A stretch of 5,067 bases of DNA, taken from positions 1-5,067 of the forward strand of contig RKSB01000136.1 in the NCBI GenBank assembly GCA_007571095.1. The letters run 5' to 3'. The stretch comes from K189A clade bacterium (GTDB taxonomy: Bacteria; Pseudomonadota; Gammaproteobacteria; Pseudomonadales; Azotimanducaceae). The notes beneath the pieces were generated by a model. That model was not told the DNA's origin, made no database searches, and saw only the letters and a program-made list of their open reading frames with translations. Every line of letters begins with the position of its first letter. Position 1 is the stretch's first letter. The translations under genes and the position numbers were made by a program. Of this stretch, positions 1-4,977 are shown piece after piece.

Positions 1-171
1 AGAACTCGAAGGATCAAACTTGAAGCGATAGGAAAATCCCGAACAGCCGCCGCCTTCGATATACACCCTGAAATGAGGGCTGCTTTCGGATGTCGCCGAG
101 AGTGCTGAAACCCTGTTCCAGGCCGCCGGTGTCAGTCGAACGGGCTTTGGCGCAAAGGTCTGTACGGTCAT
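1..171 (-). CDS. erpA: ErpA-type (A-type) iron-sulfur carrier protein, N-terminal part, cut by window edge
   Basis: A-type carriers hold an Fe-S cluster on three conserved cysteines and pass it to cytosolic apoproteins; ErpA in E. coli serves, among others, isoprenoid-synthesis enzymes. The 57 codons visible start at an ATG (169-171) and run in frame off the left edge. The diagnostic stretch is residues 34-53, reading FRVYIEGGGCSGFSYRFKFD, with the first cluster cysteine at C43. The other two cysteines (CGCG near the C-terminus in the family) would lie outside the window. The N-terminus is about as long as in E. coli ErpA, which supports this start, and a GGAAG ribosome-binding site sits just upstream (minus strand, near 178-182). 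The call ErpA rather than IscA or SufA rests on the GGGCSGF context and on the bactofilin and DUF6776 neighbours, a gammaproteobacterial arrangement recalled from Pseudomonas. Unusually, 583 bases separate it from bactofilin, so it probably has its own promoter, which I could not locate convincingly. Confidence 0.9.
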   Translation of the reverse strand, partial: MTVQTFAPKPVRLTPAAWNRVSALSATSESSPHFRVYIEGGGCSGFSYRFKFDPSSS

Positions 172-184
172 CTGTTCTTCCGGA

Positions 185-197
185 TTTCGTTACGAAT
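185..197. repeat. 13-base word TTTCGTTACGAAT, copy 1 (left)
   Basis: The word TTTCGTTACGAAT occurs here, just upstream of the erpA ribosome-binding site, and again identically at 578-590. Its core TTCGT-T-ACGAA is a palindrome with a one-base centre. The two copies bracket a 406-base span that holds several of the nested stem-loops. They could be ends of a small element, binding sites for one regulator, or coincidence; the exact match is seen, the role is not known. Confidence 0.45.
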
Positions 198-326
198 ACG
201 GGTTCAACGGAGTCGGCTTAAATCTTCTGCGGGCCGGAGCTTCTTTGTTACTTCGATTTTTTCGTTCTTCGAGAGTCCGAAGATTTCGTCAGAACTTGCC
301 AGCCTGCACACAAGATTCTGGCGGTG

Positions 327-371
327 AAACCGTGGCGATGCAAGTCCTTTATAAGGACCCTTCGGTTTTTT
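327..371. repeat. Two-tier stem-loop followed by a T-run
   Basis: The inner hairpin is GTCCTT-TAT-AAGGAC (344-358), perfect over 6 bp with a 3-base loop. It is enclosed by AAACCG (327-332) pairing with CGGTTT (363-368), and the plus strand continues as six T's (366-371). This resembles a rho-independent terminator for plus-strand transcription, but no plus-strand gene precedes it, the outer pairing is A/T-rich, and the internal loop is asymmetric (11 versus 4 bases). It is better described as a structured palindromic element of unknown use. Confidence 0.4.
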
Positions 372-518
372 CTCTGAGACAACTCCTTTTGTCAGGGGAA
401 AGACGCAAGCCTCGTCTCCGTAAGACTTCGCCAAAAAGGTTTCCCGCCAAACTCCGAGCCTCTTTAAGCTCGCGGTTCGGTTCTCTCCGGCGAGTCAATT
501 CTCCCGATTCCTGAAAAC

Positions 519-561
519 CTTCGAGGCGGCTCAGGTTACAACCTGAGAATAACCCTCGAAG
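519..561. repeat. Two-tier stem-loop, 16 bp in total
   Basis: The inner arms CTCAGGTT (530-537) and AACCTGAG (540-547) pair perfectly over 8 bp around a 2-base centre. The outer arms CTTCGAGG (519-526) and CCTCGAAG (554-561) add another perfect 8 bp, with an internal loop of 3 and 6 bases. Two exact 8-bp stems nested in 43 bases are unlikely to be accidental. On the minus strand the outer arm is followed by GTTTTC, so it might weakly terminate the bactofilin transcript about 200 bases past its stop. A structured intergenic repeat is equally possible. Confidence 0.5.
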
Positions 562-577
562 AGCGAAGCCTCTTCTC

Positions 578-590
578 TTTCGTTACGAAT
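578..590. repeat. 13-base word TTTCGTTACGAAT, copy 2 (right)
   Basis: This is the second identical copy of the palindromic word found at 185-197, in the same orientation. It lies between the compound stem-loop ending at 561 and the one starting at 593. The flanking bases differ between copies (TACGGG after the first, GGCGAT after the second), so the identity is confined to the 13-base core. Confidence 0.45.
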
Positions 591-592
591 GG

Positions 593-645
593 CGATCCGA
601 TAGCAATGACCCTCTTTCGCAGGAAAGTGTTGCCGAAAGGGATCG
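593..645. repeat. Nested stem-loop CGATCC/GGATCG with inner CTTTCG/CGAAAG
   Basis: The outer arms CGATCC (593-598) and GGATCG (640-645) enclose the inner arms CTTTCG (614-619) and CGAAAG (634-639), with CCC/GGG able to extend the inner stem across a one-base bulge. It is the third nested stem-loop in the same interval. It lacks a T-run on either strand, so a simple terminator is not supported. Confidence 0.35.
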
Positions 646-754
646 GCCTTAAAAGAGCCGCCGGACTCTGCGATTTTCCGGCCAGGTTTGCTGGCGAAGA
701 GCCGATGGCAGGCGGTCGCTTTCGACTGCTGGAGGGGCTCGTCGTAGAGGCCGT

Positions 755-1258
755 TCAGGATTTGCCTTGATTGGGTAATGGACTGGATTCGGCGGCCAAC
801 TTGGGCAAATCGGATTCTTTCTGCTTGCTGGTAGCGGCTTGTGCCGCCGTGCTCATTTTCTGAAAGAAGCCCTTCTGCTTGTCGGCGGATTTGTCCATGG
901 GTTCAGCCAGCCGTGATATGTGCATCAAGGTACCATCCACCTGGGCACCTCTTGCCACCTGAATGAAGTTGTAAGTGGTGTCCCCTGAAATCTGCGCCTT
1001 TTCTCCCAGCACCAGCATCTTGTCGGAACGGACAGAGCCTTCGACAGAGCCGTTGATATAGACGGTAGGCACATGAATGCTGCCTTTGACAGACGCAGTC
1101 CGGCTGACGGTGAATATAGAGGAGGAATCGGGTTCGGCATAGACATTGCCGACCAGCTTGCCATCTATGATGAGTTGATCCTGAAAGTGGAGATCACCCA
1201 CTATCTCCATGTTGCTTGCGATCAGCGAAGCCCCTTTTCTGCTTTTGCTTTTAAGCAT
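755..1258 (-). CDS. Bactofilin family polymer-forming cytoskeletal protein
   Basis: Bactofilins are small bacterial beta-helix proteins that polymerise without nucleotide into filaments or sheets, often beneath the membrane, and help place cell-wall or polarity functions. The 167-residue product has a short basic N-terminus (LKSKSRKG), then the bactofilin core at about residues 10-115. The core starts with GASLIASNMEIVGDLHFQ and IIDGKLVGNV and continues in short repeats with regularly spaced glycines (KGSIHV, INGSVEGSV, AQISGDT, AQVDGTL), as expected for right-handed beta-helix turns. Residues 116-167 form a polar, probably disordered tail rich in K, S, A and Q. There is no signal peptide or membrane segment, and the length is normal for the family. 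The start is the ATG at 1256-1258, with AAGGTGG (1263-1269) as ribosome site. It lies 132 bases downstream of the DUF6776-like gene on the same strand, with its own likely promoter in that gap. Family assignment is firm; the specific role here is unknown. Confidence 0.92.
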   Translation of the reverse strand: MLKSKSRKGASLIASNMEIVGDLHFQDQLIIDGKLVGNVYAEPDSSSIFTVSRTASVKGSIHVPTVYINGSVEGSVRSDKMLVLGEKAQISGDTTYNFIQVARGAQVDGTLMHISRLAEPMDKSADKQKGFFQKMSTAAQAATSKQKESDLPKLAAESSPLPNQGKS

Positions 1259-1299
1259 ATTCCCACCTTGCCATACTGTTCGATGATTTAGATTTGGAG

Positions 1300-1328
1300 A
1301 TTATGTCATTAAATAATTTAAATATCTA
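1300..1328 (-). promoter_or_regulatory. Candidate promoter of the bactofilin gene (extended -10)
   Basis: Read on the minus strand, CATAAT (1300-1305) is preceded by TGA, giving the extended -10 form TGnCATAAT. Exactly 17 bases upstream lies TAGATA (1323-1328), four of six matches to TTGACA. Transcription would begin near 1293, leaving a leader of about 35 bases before the ATG at 1258 that includes the ribosome site. The surrounding stretch is far more AT-rich than its neighbours. The -35 falls inside the inverted repeat at 1316-1343. Confidence 0.5.
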
Positions 1329-1343
1329 CAGAGATATTTAAAT
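1316..1343. repeat. Perfect 12-bp inverted repeat over the bactofilin -35 region, candidate operator
   Basis: The arms ATTTAAATATCT (1316-1327) and AGATATTTAAAT (1332-1343) are exact reverse complements around a 4-base centre ACAG. The arms are almost wholly A/T and no T-run follows in the minus-strand direction, so a terminator is unlikely. Because the left arm contains the proposed -35 of the bactofilin promoter, a dimeric repressor or activator site is the natural reading. The symmetry is seen; the regulatory role is inferred. Confidence 0.5.
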
Positions 1344-1390
1344 GTTATTTACAATATTGGCTTGAGTGCTGAGCCAGAAAATTCAAACGC

Positions 1391-1843
1391 CTATTTTCCG
1401 TTCTGGGAGACTATCTGGCGGCACAGGTTGAGTTCGGCCTCCTGGTCCGAGATATCCTTTTCAAGCTCCAGCATCCTCTTGCTTATACCTTCCTGAAAGC
1501 GACCCTCCATCAAATTTTTTACATTGAGTTCTTCTATCCTGTTTCGAGTCTCTTCGGCTCTCATGGTGAGCTGGATGAGCTTTATTCTGATTTCACCGAG
1601 TTCCTGAAGGGCGTTTTGTTGTGCTTTAAGACCCGAAGTGTGGCCAAAGTCGTAGCTAATCATCGCGAATGCGGACAACAAAAGCACAATAAAAAGCCCC
1701 TGCAATGCCCTCAGTCCGACGACAGACAAGAGTCTGCTCATTCGTCCTGAGGCTGATTCAGAGGGCTGGGTCTGCTGGCGCAAGGAAGGCTCCGACTTTG
1801 ATCGAGTAAGGCTATGGCAAAAGGGCGATTCCGAGTCCTCCAT
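1391..1843 (-). CDS. DUF6776-like single-pass membrane coiled-coil protein, apparently truncated at the C-terminus
   Basis: Function is unknown. From the ATG at 1841-1843 the product has 150 residues. A polar, serine-rich cytoplasmic tail (about 1-45) is followed by one membrane helix (about 46-63, ALQGLFIVLLLSAFAMIS), the sequence YDFGHTSG just after it, and a long charged helix (about 70-150) with heptad-like L/I/M spacing that should form a coiled coil. This layout and the position beside bactofilin and erpA match the DUF6776 proteins I recall from Pseudomonas. Those are roughly 230-250 residues and carry a C-terminal beta-rich domain after the coiled coil. Here a TAG stop (1391-1393) follows EAELNLCRQIVSQNGK, and only 132 bases remain before bactofilin, too few for that domain. 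The start is uncertain. A TTG at 1870 gives 159 residues, and an ATG at 1741 with AGGA just upstream gives 116 residues beginning right before the membrane helix. Family assignment is moderately sure. Confidence 0.65.
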   Translation of the reverse strand: MEDSESPFCHSLTRSKSEPSLRQQTQPSESASGRMSRLLSVVGLRALQGLFIVLLLSAFAMISYDFGHTSGLKAQQNALQELGEIRIKLIQLTMRAEETRNRIEELNVKNLMEGRFQEGISKRMLELEKDISDQEAELNLCRQIVSQNGK

Positions 1844-2085
1844 ACTATTACTTTGAGGACGCCTTTTCAAACTTTCGGCGAGTTCGAGCCAGTCATTTTG
1901 AGAATGGACTCGTCTGAAATTTTTTTGAGCAGTCTGCGGTCCGGAGCCTCGTCTTTGAACTGAATTCCGGCTGACTCAGGCACGCAAGGCGAAACGCACT
2001 CCGAAAACAAAGGCACCCAAGAATCGAAGATGGGTAATAGCGCAATACTTTATACTGGTTGCATCGTCTTCTCCGCCAGCTTTTC
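1844..2085. other. Divergent intergenic region between the DUF6776-like gene and hemL
   Basis: About 240 bases separate the two divergent starts. The minus-strand frame of the DUF6776-like gene stays open back to about 1978, but no ATG or GTG lies upstream of the chosen start, only the TTG at 1870. Visible elements are a run of seven T's (1920-1926), short inverted repeats such as CCGGA (1941-1945) with TCCGG (1966-1970), and the hemL -10 box near 2051. I could not identify a convincing promoter for the minus-strand gene. Confidence 0.5.
2051..2056 (+). promoter_or_regulatory. Candidate -10 box (TATACT) of the hemL promoter
   Basis: TATACT matches the sigma-70 -10 consensus at five of six positions and sits 29 bases before the hemL ATG, which would put the transcript start near 2063. 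No good -35 lies 16-18 bases upstream (AGATGG at 2028-2033 at 17 bases), so an activator may be needed or the call may be wrong. If right, the alternative TTG start at 2059 would fall outside the transcript, supporting the ATG at 2086. Confidence 0.4.
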
Positions 2086-3396
2086 ATGACTGCCTCCGAT
2101 TCGTACTTTGAAAGAGCCAAGGCTGTTATACCGGGCGGAGTCAACTCTCCGGTGCGATCTTTTCAGAGTGTGGGTGGCACGCCTGTTTTCATGGCCAGGG
2201 CTCAAGGTGCTTTTTTATGGGACACAAGCGGCCGAGAATATATCGACTGTATCGGTTCGTGGGGGCCGATGATACTGGGGCATGGTAACCAGCAGGTTAT
2301 CCAAGCTGTGCAACAACAACTTGAGCTGGCGTTGAGTTTCGGCGCGCCCACTGAACAGGAAACCCGTCTCGCCGAGGTGATCTGCCGAATGGTTCCTTCG
2401 GTGGATTTGGTCAGAATGGTCAATTCCGGTACCGAAGCCTCAATGAGTGCCATTCGTCTGGCTCGTGGCTATACTCGCCGTGATTACATCATAAAGTTTG
2501 CGGGTTGCTACCATGGTCATGTCGATGCTTTGCTGGTCAAGGCAGGCTCGGGTGCACTCACCGCAGGCGTACCGGATTCAGGCGGTGTACCGAAGAGCTT
2601 CACTCGACATACCCTGATTGCACGATACAACGATCCGGAGCAGGTGAAATCCCTTTTCAGAAGATACGGCGACGAAATCGCCGCCGTCATAGTTGAGCCG
2701 ATTGCCGGCAATATGGGTTGCGTGTTACCCGAACCAGGCTTTTTATCCTCTCTTGAGGACCTGTGTACCCACTATGGCAGCCTTTTGATCTTTGACGAAG
2801 TCATGACCGGGTTCAGGGTGCATCCTGCGGGTGCCCAGGGTTTGTATGGTTGCCGGCCCGACCTGACCGTCTTCGGAAAAATCATCGGTGGCGGCCTGCC
2901 TGTAGGTGCCTTTGGTGGCCGTCAGGACATTATGTCGCACCTTGCTCCAGAGGGTAGTGTCTATCAGGCAGGCACCCTTTCGGGCAATCCGGTGGCCATG
3001 ACCGCCGGCCTGGCCACGCTGGAACAACTACAGAAAGAGGGTGTGTATGCTGCCCTGACCGATCGCACCCATCAGTTGGTAACCGGCCTGCGTCTCGCTG
3101 CTGAAAGGCATCAAATTCCTTTTTCTGCCAGCTGTGTGTGCGGCATGTTTGGCCTGTTCTTTACGCAAGCCGATAAAGTTACTGACTACGAATCGGTGCA
3201 ATCTACTGATATTGGCCTGTTTCGGTCGTTTTTCCACTATATGCTTGAAGCAGGGATTTATCTGGCCCCCTCTCCGTTTGAATCCGGTTTTTTGTCTACT
3301 GCGCACGATTCGGAGATTGTTATGCGTATTCTGGAGGCCTCTGACGAAGCATTCGGAAAACTTCGTAAAAAGAAGGAGAAAGCTGATAATGGCTGA
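2086..3396 (+). CDS. hemL: Glutamate-1-semialdehyde 2,1-aminomutase
   Basis: HemL is a cytosolic PLP enzyme that converts glutamate-1-semialdehyde to 5-aminolevulinate, the last step of the C5 route into heme and other tetrapyrroles; its substrate comes from HemA. The 436-residue product is a class-III aminotransferase fold throughout. Visible marks are PGGVNSPVR (16-24), GSWGPMILGH (57-66), LSFGAPTE (83-90), VNSGTEASMSAIRLAR (112-127), CYHGH (141-145), DEVMTGFR (237-244), the catalytic lysine K265 in FGKIIGGG, and AGTLSGNP (295-302). K265 has the same number as in E. coli HemL, and the distance from M1 to PGGVNSPV is also identical, which selects the ATG at 2086 over the in-frame TTG at 2059. 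The ribosome site before this ATG is weak. The C-terminus carries a short lysine-rich tail (LRKKKEKADNG), making it about ten residues longer than the E. coli enzyme. Its stop lies within the start of the kinase gene, so the two are probably one transcript. Confidence 0.97.
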   Translation: MTASDSYFERAKAVIPGGVNSPVRSFQSVGGTPVFMARAQGAFLWDTSGREYIDCIGSWGPMILGHGNQQVIQAVQQQLELALSFGAPTEQETRLAEVICRMVPSVDLVRMVNSGTEASMSAIRLARGYTRRDYIIKFAGCYHGHVDALLVKAGSGALTAGVPDSGGVPKSFTRHTLIARYNDPEQVKSLFRRYGDEIAAVIVEPIAGNMGCVLPEPGFLSSLEDLCTHYGSLLIFDEVMTGFRVHPAGAQGLYGCRPDLTVFGKIIGGGLPVGAFGGRQDIMSHLAPEGSVYQAGTLSGNPVAMTAGLATLEQLQKEGVYAALTDRTHQLVTGLRLAAERHQIPFSASCVCGMFGLFFTQADKVTDYESVQSTDIGLFRSFFHYMLEAGIYLAPSPFESGFLSTAHDSEIVMRILEASDEAFGKLRKKKEKADNG

Positions 3397-4405
3397 TTGG
3401 GACGTTTACGGCATAGGAGGTGCCATTCTGGACACCACCTTCAGGGTTGACGACGATTTTCTGATAGAACAGGACATAGAAAAAGGGCATGTAACCTTTG
3501 TGAATTCAGAGGATATAGAACAGCTTGCAAATCGGGCGGCTGGCTCTCTGGTCAGTTCATCAAGCGGTGGATCGGCCGCCAACAGTCTTGCCGTTATTCC
3601 CTGTCTGGGAGGCAAGAGCTTTTACTGTTGTCGAGTGGGCCGCGACAGCGCCGGCAGCCTCTTTTTGGATGAATTGGCAAAGGCGGGCGTGAACACGAAC
3701 ATGAATCTGGATGAGGCGGCGAAGGATGAGGCCACCTCAAAGTGTCTGGTCCTGGTTACACCAGACGGTGAGCGTAGCATTCTTGTTTACATAGGTGCGT
3801 CCCGCCTGCTGTCTCGGGATCATGTAGACAAGACCCTGGTTGCAAGGTCAAGCTGGGCTTATATGGAAGGCTATCTGGCGGCTGATTCCAACACCACAGA
3901 CACCGCCGTTTATCTTCGTGAATGTGCAATGGCTGTGGGCACCAAAACAGCCGCCAATCTGGGTGATTACAACATCATCAAGAATCATCGCCCTCATCTG
4001 GAACTGATGCTGGGTTCGGGCATTGACCTGCTGTTCTGCAATGCCGAGGAGGCCTTGCTGTGGACTGGTTGCAGTGATCTTGAATCGGCAGGGAAAGCCT
4101 TGCTGACCTTTGCCAAAACCTGTGTTATCACAAGGGGTCCGAAAGGAGCATTTTGTTTTGACGGCAGGAAGTGGTTTGATGCAGAAGGCTTCAAAGTCAA
4201 GCCTGTTGACACCAACGGAGCGGGCGACAGCTTTGCCGGTGCCTTTCTTGCCGCCCTCAGTCGCCGCCGTAACTACCGATCCGCCGCCACTATGGCCAAC
4301 CTGGTGGCTGCTTTCACGGTCACTCATACCGGCAGCCGTTCGCATCATCTCAATAGAGACGCCCTTGTTGAAATCGCCGGAGTATGGAACCAGAATTTCA
4401 TGTAG
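3389..4405 (+). CDS. PfkB (ribokinase) family kinase, adenosine kinase-like
   Basis: The product is probably a cytosolic kinase that transfers the ATP gamma-phosphate to a nucleoside or sugar; many close relatives are annotated adenosine kinase, which would make AMP in purine salvage. The 338-residue protein starts DWDVYGIGGAILDTTFRV and has the substrate-side GG motif GGSAANS (60-66), VTPDGERS (123-130), NAEE (218-221, the N-x-x-E phosphate/Mg motif), ITRGPKGA (247-254) and the second PfkB signature DTNGAGDSFAGAF (274-286). D280 is the expected catalytic base. Length is normal. The start is the ATG at 3389-3391, where homology begins, with AAGGAG (3373-3378) ten bases upstream; the frame is open further upstream only because it runs inside hemL. 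The gene overlaps the hemL stop by 8 bases (ATGGCTGA), implying translational coupling. The segment after GTKTAANLGD (NIIKNHRPH) and the C-terminal TGSRSHH depart from the usual forms I recall, so the exact substrate is uncertain. Confidence 0.9.
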   Translation: MADWDVYGIGGAILDTTFRVDDDFLIEQDIEKGHVTFVNSEDIEQLANRAAGSLVSSSSGGSAANSLAVIPCLGGKSFYCCRVGRDSAGSLFLDELAKAGVNTNMNLDEAAKDEATSKCLVLVTPDGERSILVYIGASRLLSRDHVDKTLVARSSWAYMEGYLAADSNTTDTAVYLRECAMAVGTKTAANLGDYNIIKNHRPHLELMLGSGIDLLFCNAEEALLWTGCSDLESAGKALLTFAKTCVITRGPKGAFCFDGRKWFDAEGFKVKPVDTNGAGDSFAGAFLAALSRRRNYRSAATMANLVAAFTVTHTGSRSHHLNRDALVEIAGVWNQNFM

Positions 4406-4521
4406 CAGGCTGGCAGGACTCGGGGGAATGTGTCTGTAGTTCAAGTGCCTCCTGACCTCGACTCCCTCCTGAACGATGAATTTTGCAGGCCCTCACAAGG
4501 GAAGAACCACCGGCTGTTCCG

Positions 4522-4547
4522 GTACACGAGGCCCAGAAATTCGGTGC
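4522..4547 (-). repeat. Diverged repeat, copy 1 (minus-strand peptide EFLGLVY)
   Basis: On the plus strand this copy starts GTACACGAGGCCCAGAAA and ends TCGGTGC. It aligns to the copy at 4909-4934 with about five differences, one of them a single-base gap. Read on the minus strand in one frame, both copies encode F-L-G-L-V-Y, here preceded by E and followed by R. Shared peptide despite base changes suggests a common coding or repeat ancestor rather than chance. Confidence 0.5.
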
Positions 4548-4571
4548 TTATATACCTGGTTTGACAAAGCC

Positions 4572-4615
4572 ATCCGGTTGCGACACGCCTCGCTCCATGC
4601 CGGTTGCAACTGGAT
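4572..4615. repeat. 10-bp stem with one G-U pair, 24-base loop
   Basis: ATCCGGTTGC (4572-4581) pairs with GCAACTGGAT (4606-4615) over ten positions with one G-U wobble. The loop contains a second copy of CCGGTTGC (4600-4607) that overlaps the right arm, so alternative pairings exist. No T-run follows on either strand. Confidence 0.35.
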
Positions 4616-4685
4616 CAAGCCAGAATAGCCGCCAGAAGATCGGGAACATCTTTCCAAAGGTCTTTCTGTTTTAGGCCATGCTGTG

Positions 4686-4735
4686 ACCCTTCAGCAATGA
4701 AGCCGATGCTTGACCCGCCACGAGACCTGAAGGGT
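4686..4735. repeat. Perfect 9-bp inverted repeat ACCCTTCAG/CTGAAGGGT
   Basis: ACCCTTCAG (4686-4694) and CTGAAGGGT (4727-4735) are exact reverse complements separated by 32 bases. The large loop contains CGAGACC, a short word that recurs at 4744-4750 and 4914-4920, the last within a copy of the FLGLVY repeat. No T-run follows, so this is not an obvious terminator. Confidence 0.35.
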
Positions 4736-4790
4736 GCGACTCCCGAGACCCGAATGCCTGTCCTGCTTAAGGCCTCGTTGCATTCAAAAG

Positions 4791-4843
4791 CCCGTTGTCG
4801 GCAATGAGGTGTCGGTAAACAAGCCGCCTGCCGACAAATCGGG
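4791..4843. repeat. Stem-loop, 9 + 4 bp with a 2-base bulge
   Basis: CCCG (4791-4794) followed directly by TTGTCGGCA (4795-4803) pairs with TGCCGACAA (4829-4837), then AT as a bulge, then CGGG (4840-4843). The result is 13 bp around a 25-base loop. This is the strongest fold in the right-hand interval. There is no adjacent T-run. Confidence 0.4.
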
Positions 4844-4893
4844 CGACTGGTTTCCGCATCTGGTCAAGCGTTCCTGATTCCCGTGCCTGAAAC

Positions 4894-4906
4894 AACTTGT
4901 CAAGTT
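4894..4906. repeat. Short perfect palindrome AACTTG-T-CAAGTT
   Basis: Six-base arms surround a single T directly beside the second copy of the 26-base repeat. It is close to a classic operator shape, but no gene start lies nearby, so no role is proposed. Confidence 0.3.
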
Positions 4907-4908
4907 AA

Positions 4909-4934
4909 GTACACGAGACCCAAAAATTTCGGGC
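4909..4934 (-). repeat. Diverged repeat, copy 2 (minus-strand peptide KFLGLVY)
   Basis: The plus strand reads GTACACGAGACCCAAAAA then TTTCGGGC, aligning with the copy at 4522-4547. The middle CCCAAAAATTTCGGG is itself nearly palindromic. In the minus strand the frame coming from the signal-peptide-like segment passes through it as CPKFLGLVYLT and stops seven bases beyond its end. Confidence 0.5.
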
Positions 4935-4948
4935 ACAACAAAACGGCC

Positions 4949-4977
4949 TTCAGGATGCAGGCGGGAACATCCTTGAA
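4949..4977. repeat. Hairpin TTCAGGATG/CATCCT(T)GAA
   Basis: TTCAGGATG (4949-4957) pairs with CATCCT (4968-4973) and, across a one-base bulge, GAA (4975-4977). This gives nine pairs around a 10-base loop. No T-run follows. Confidence 0.35.

Larger units (their letters stand above)
172..754. other. 583-base interval without a convincing gene, rich in inverted repeats
   Basis: No frame here encodes a protein I recognise. The minus strand is open without stops at 204-494 (96 codons, no ATG; only TTG could start it) and the plus strand is open over much of the same span (245-514). Two overlapping open frames on opposite strands with no good start or ribosome site look more like a stop-poor repeat or a decayed segment than a gene. 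The span contains several nested stem-loops (327-371, 519-561, 593-645) and simpler ones at 266-283 (TCTTCG/CGAAGA), 455-472 (CGAGC/GCTCG), 558-575 (GAAGAG/CTCTTC) and 681-695 (GCCAG/CTGGC). It must also hold the 3' end of the bactofilin transcript and the erpA promoter. It could be a dispersed intergenic repeat or miniature element; that needs a genome-wide copy search. Confidence 0.55.
4615..4863 (-). other. 82-codon stop-free minus-strand stretch without a start codon, possible gene remnant
   Basis: On the minus strand a frame stays open from a TGA at about 4864-4866 down to a TGA at 4615-4617. It has no ATG, GTG or TTG. The last part reads like a normal protein end (FIAEGSQHGLKQKDLWKDVP then DLLAAILA). 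Past the TGA the same frame continues open to 4441, including the FLGLVY repeat, making about 140 codons with one internal stop. I recognise no family. It may be an eroded gene or a chance open frame; the latter cannot be excluded at this base composition. Confidence 0.25.

Noticed and set aside
384..445. A resemblance to a cyclic di-GMP (GEMM) riboswitch, with GACGCAAGCC and GGGGAAA pairing to TTTCCC
   Set aside because: The other conserved GEMM blocks and the tetraloop-receptor arrangement are missing, and it does not precede a gene start on the plus strand.
245..514. An 89-residue plus-strand frame, arginine- and serine-rich
   Set aside because: It has no ATG-proximal ribosome site or known domain, and an equally long minus-strand frame covers the same bases, as expected of a stop-poor repeat.
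172..754. A tRNA, rRNA fragment or CRISPR array in the gene-poor intervals
   Set aside because: No T-loop consensus with an acceptor stem, no rRNA motif and no regularly spaced repeats are visible here or at 4406-5067.
2059..2085. A TTG start giving HemL nine extra residues
   Set aside because: The ATG at 2086 matches the E. coli HemL N-terminus and K265 numbering exactly, and the TTG would lie upstream of the likely transcript start.
1893..2144. An 83-residue minus-strand open frame overlapping the hemL start and its upstream region
   Set aside because: It overlaps the hemL promoter and N-terminus, has no ribosome site and shows no protein features; it is a shadow frame.
3134..3388. An 85-residue N-terminal extension of the PfkB kinase
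   Set aside because: It lies inside hemL in another frame, lacks family similarity, and the ATG at 3389 with AAGGAG upstream is where homology begins.
3848..4444. A 198-residue minus-strand open frame opposite the kinase gene
   Set aside because: It is antisense to a clearly conserved gene, and its length follows from the codon use of the kinase.
4406..4500. A rho-independent terminator after the kinase gene
   Set aside because: The CTCCTGA direct repeats and G-rich run do not form a stable hairpin followed by T's.
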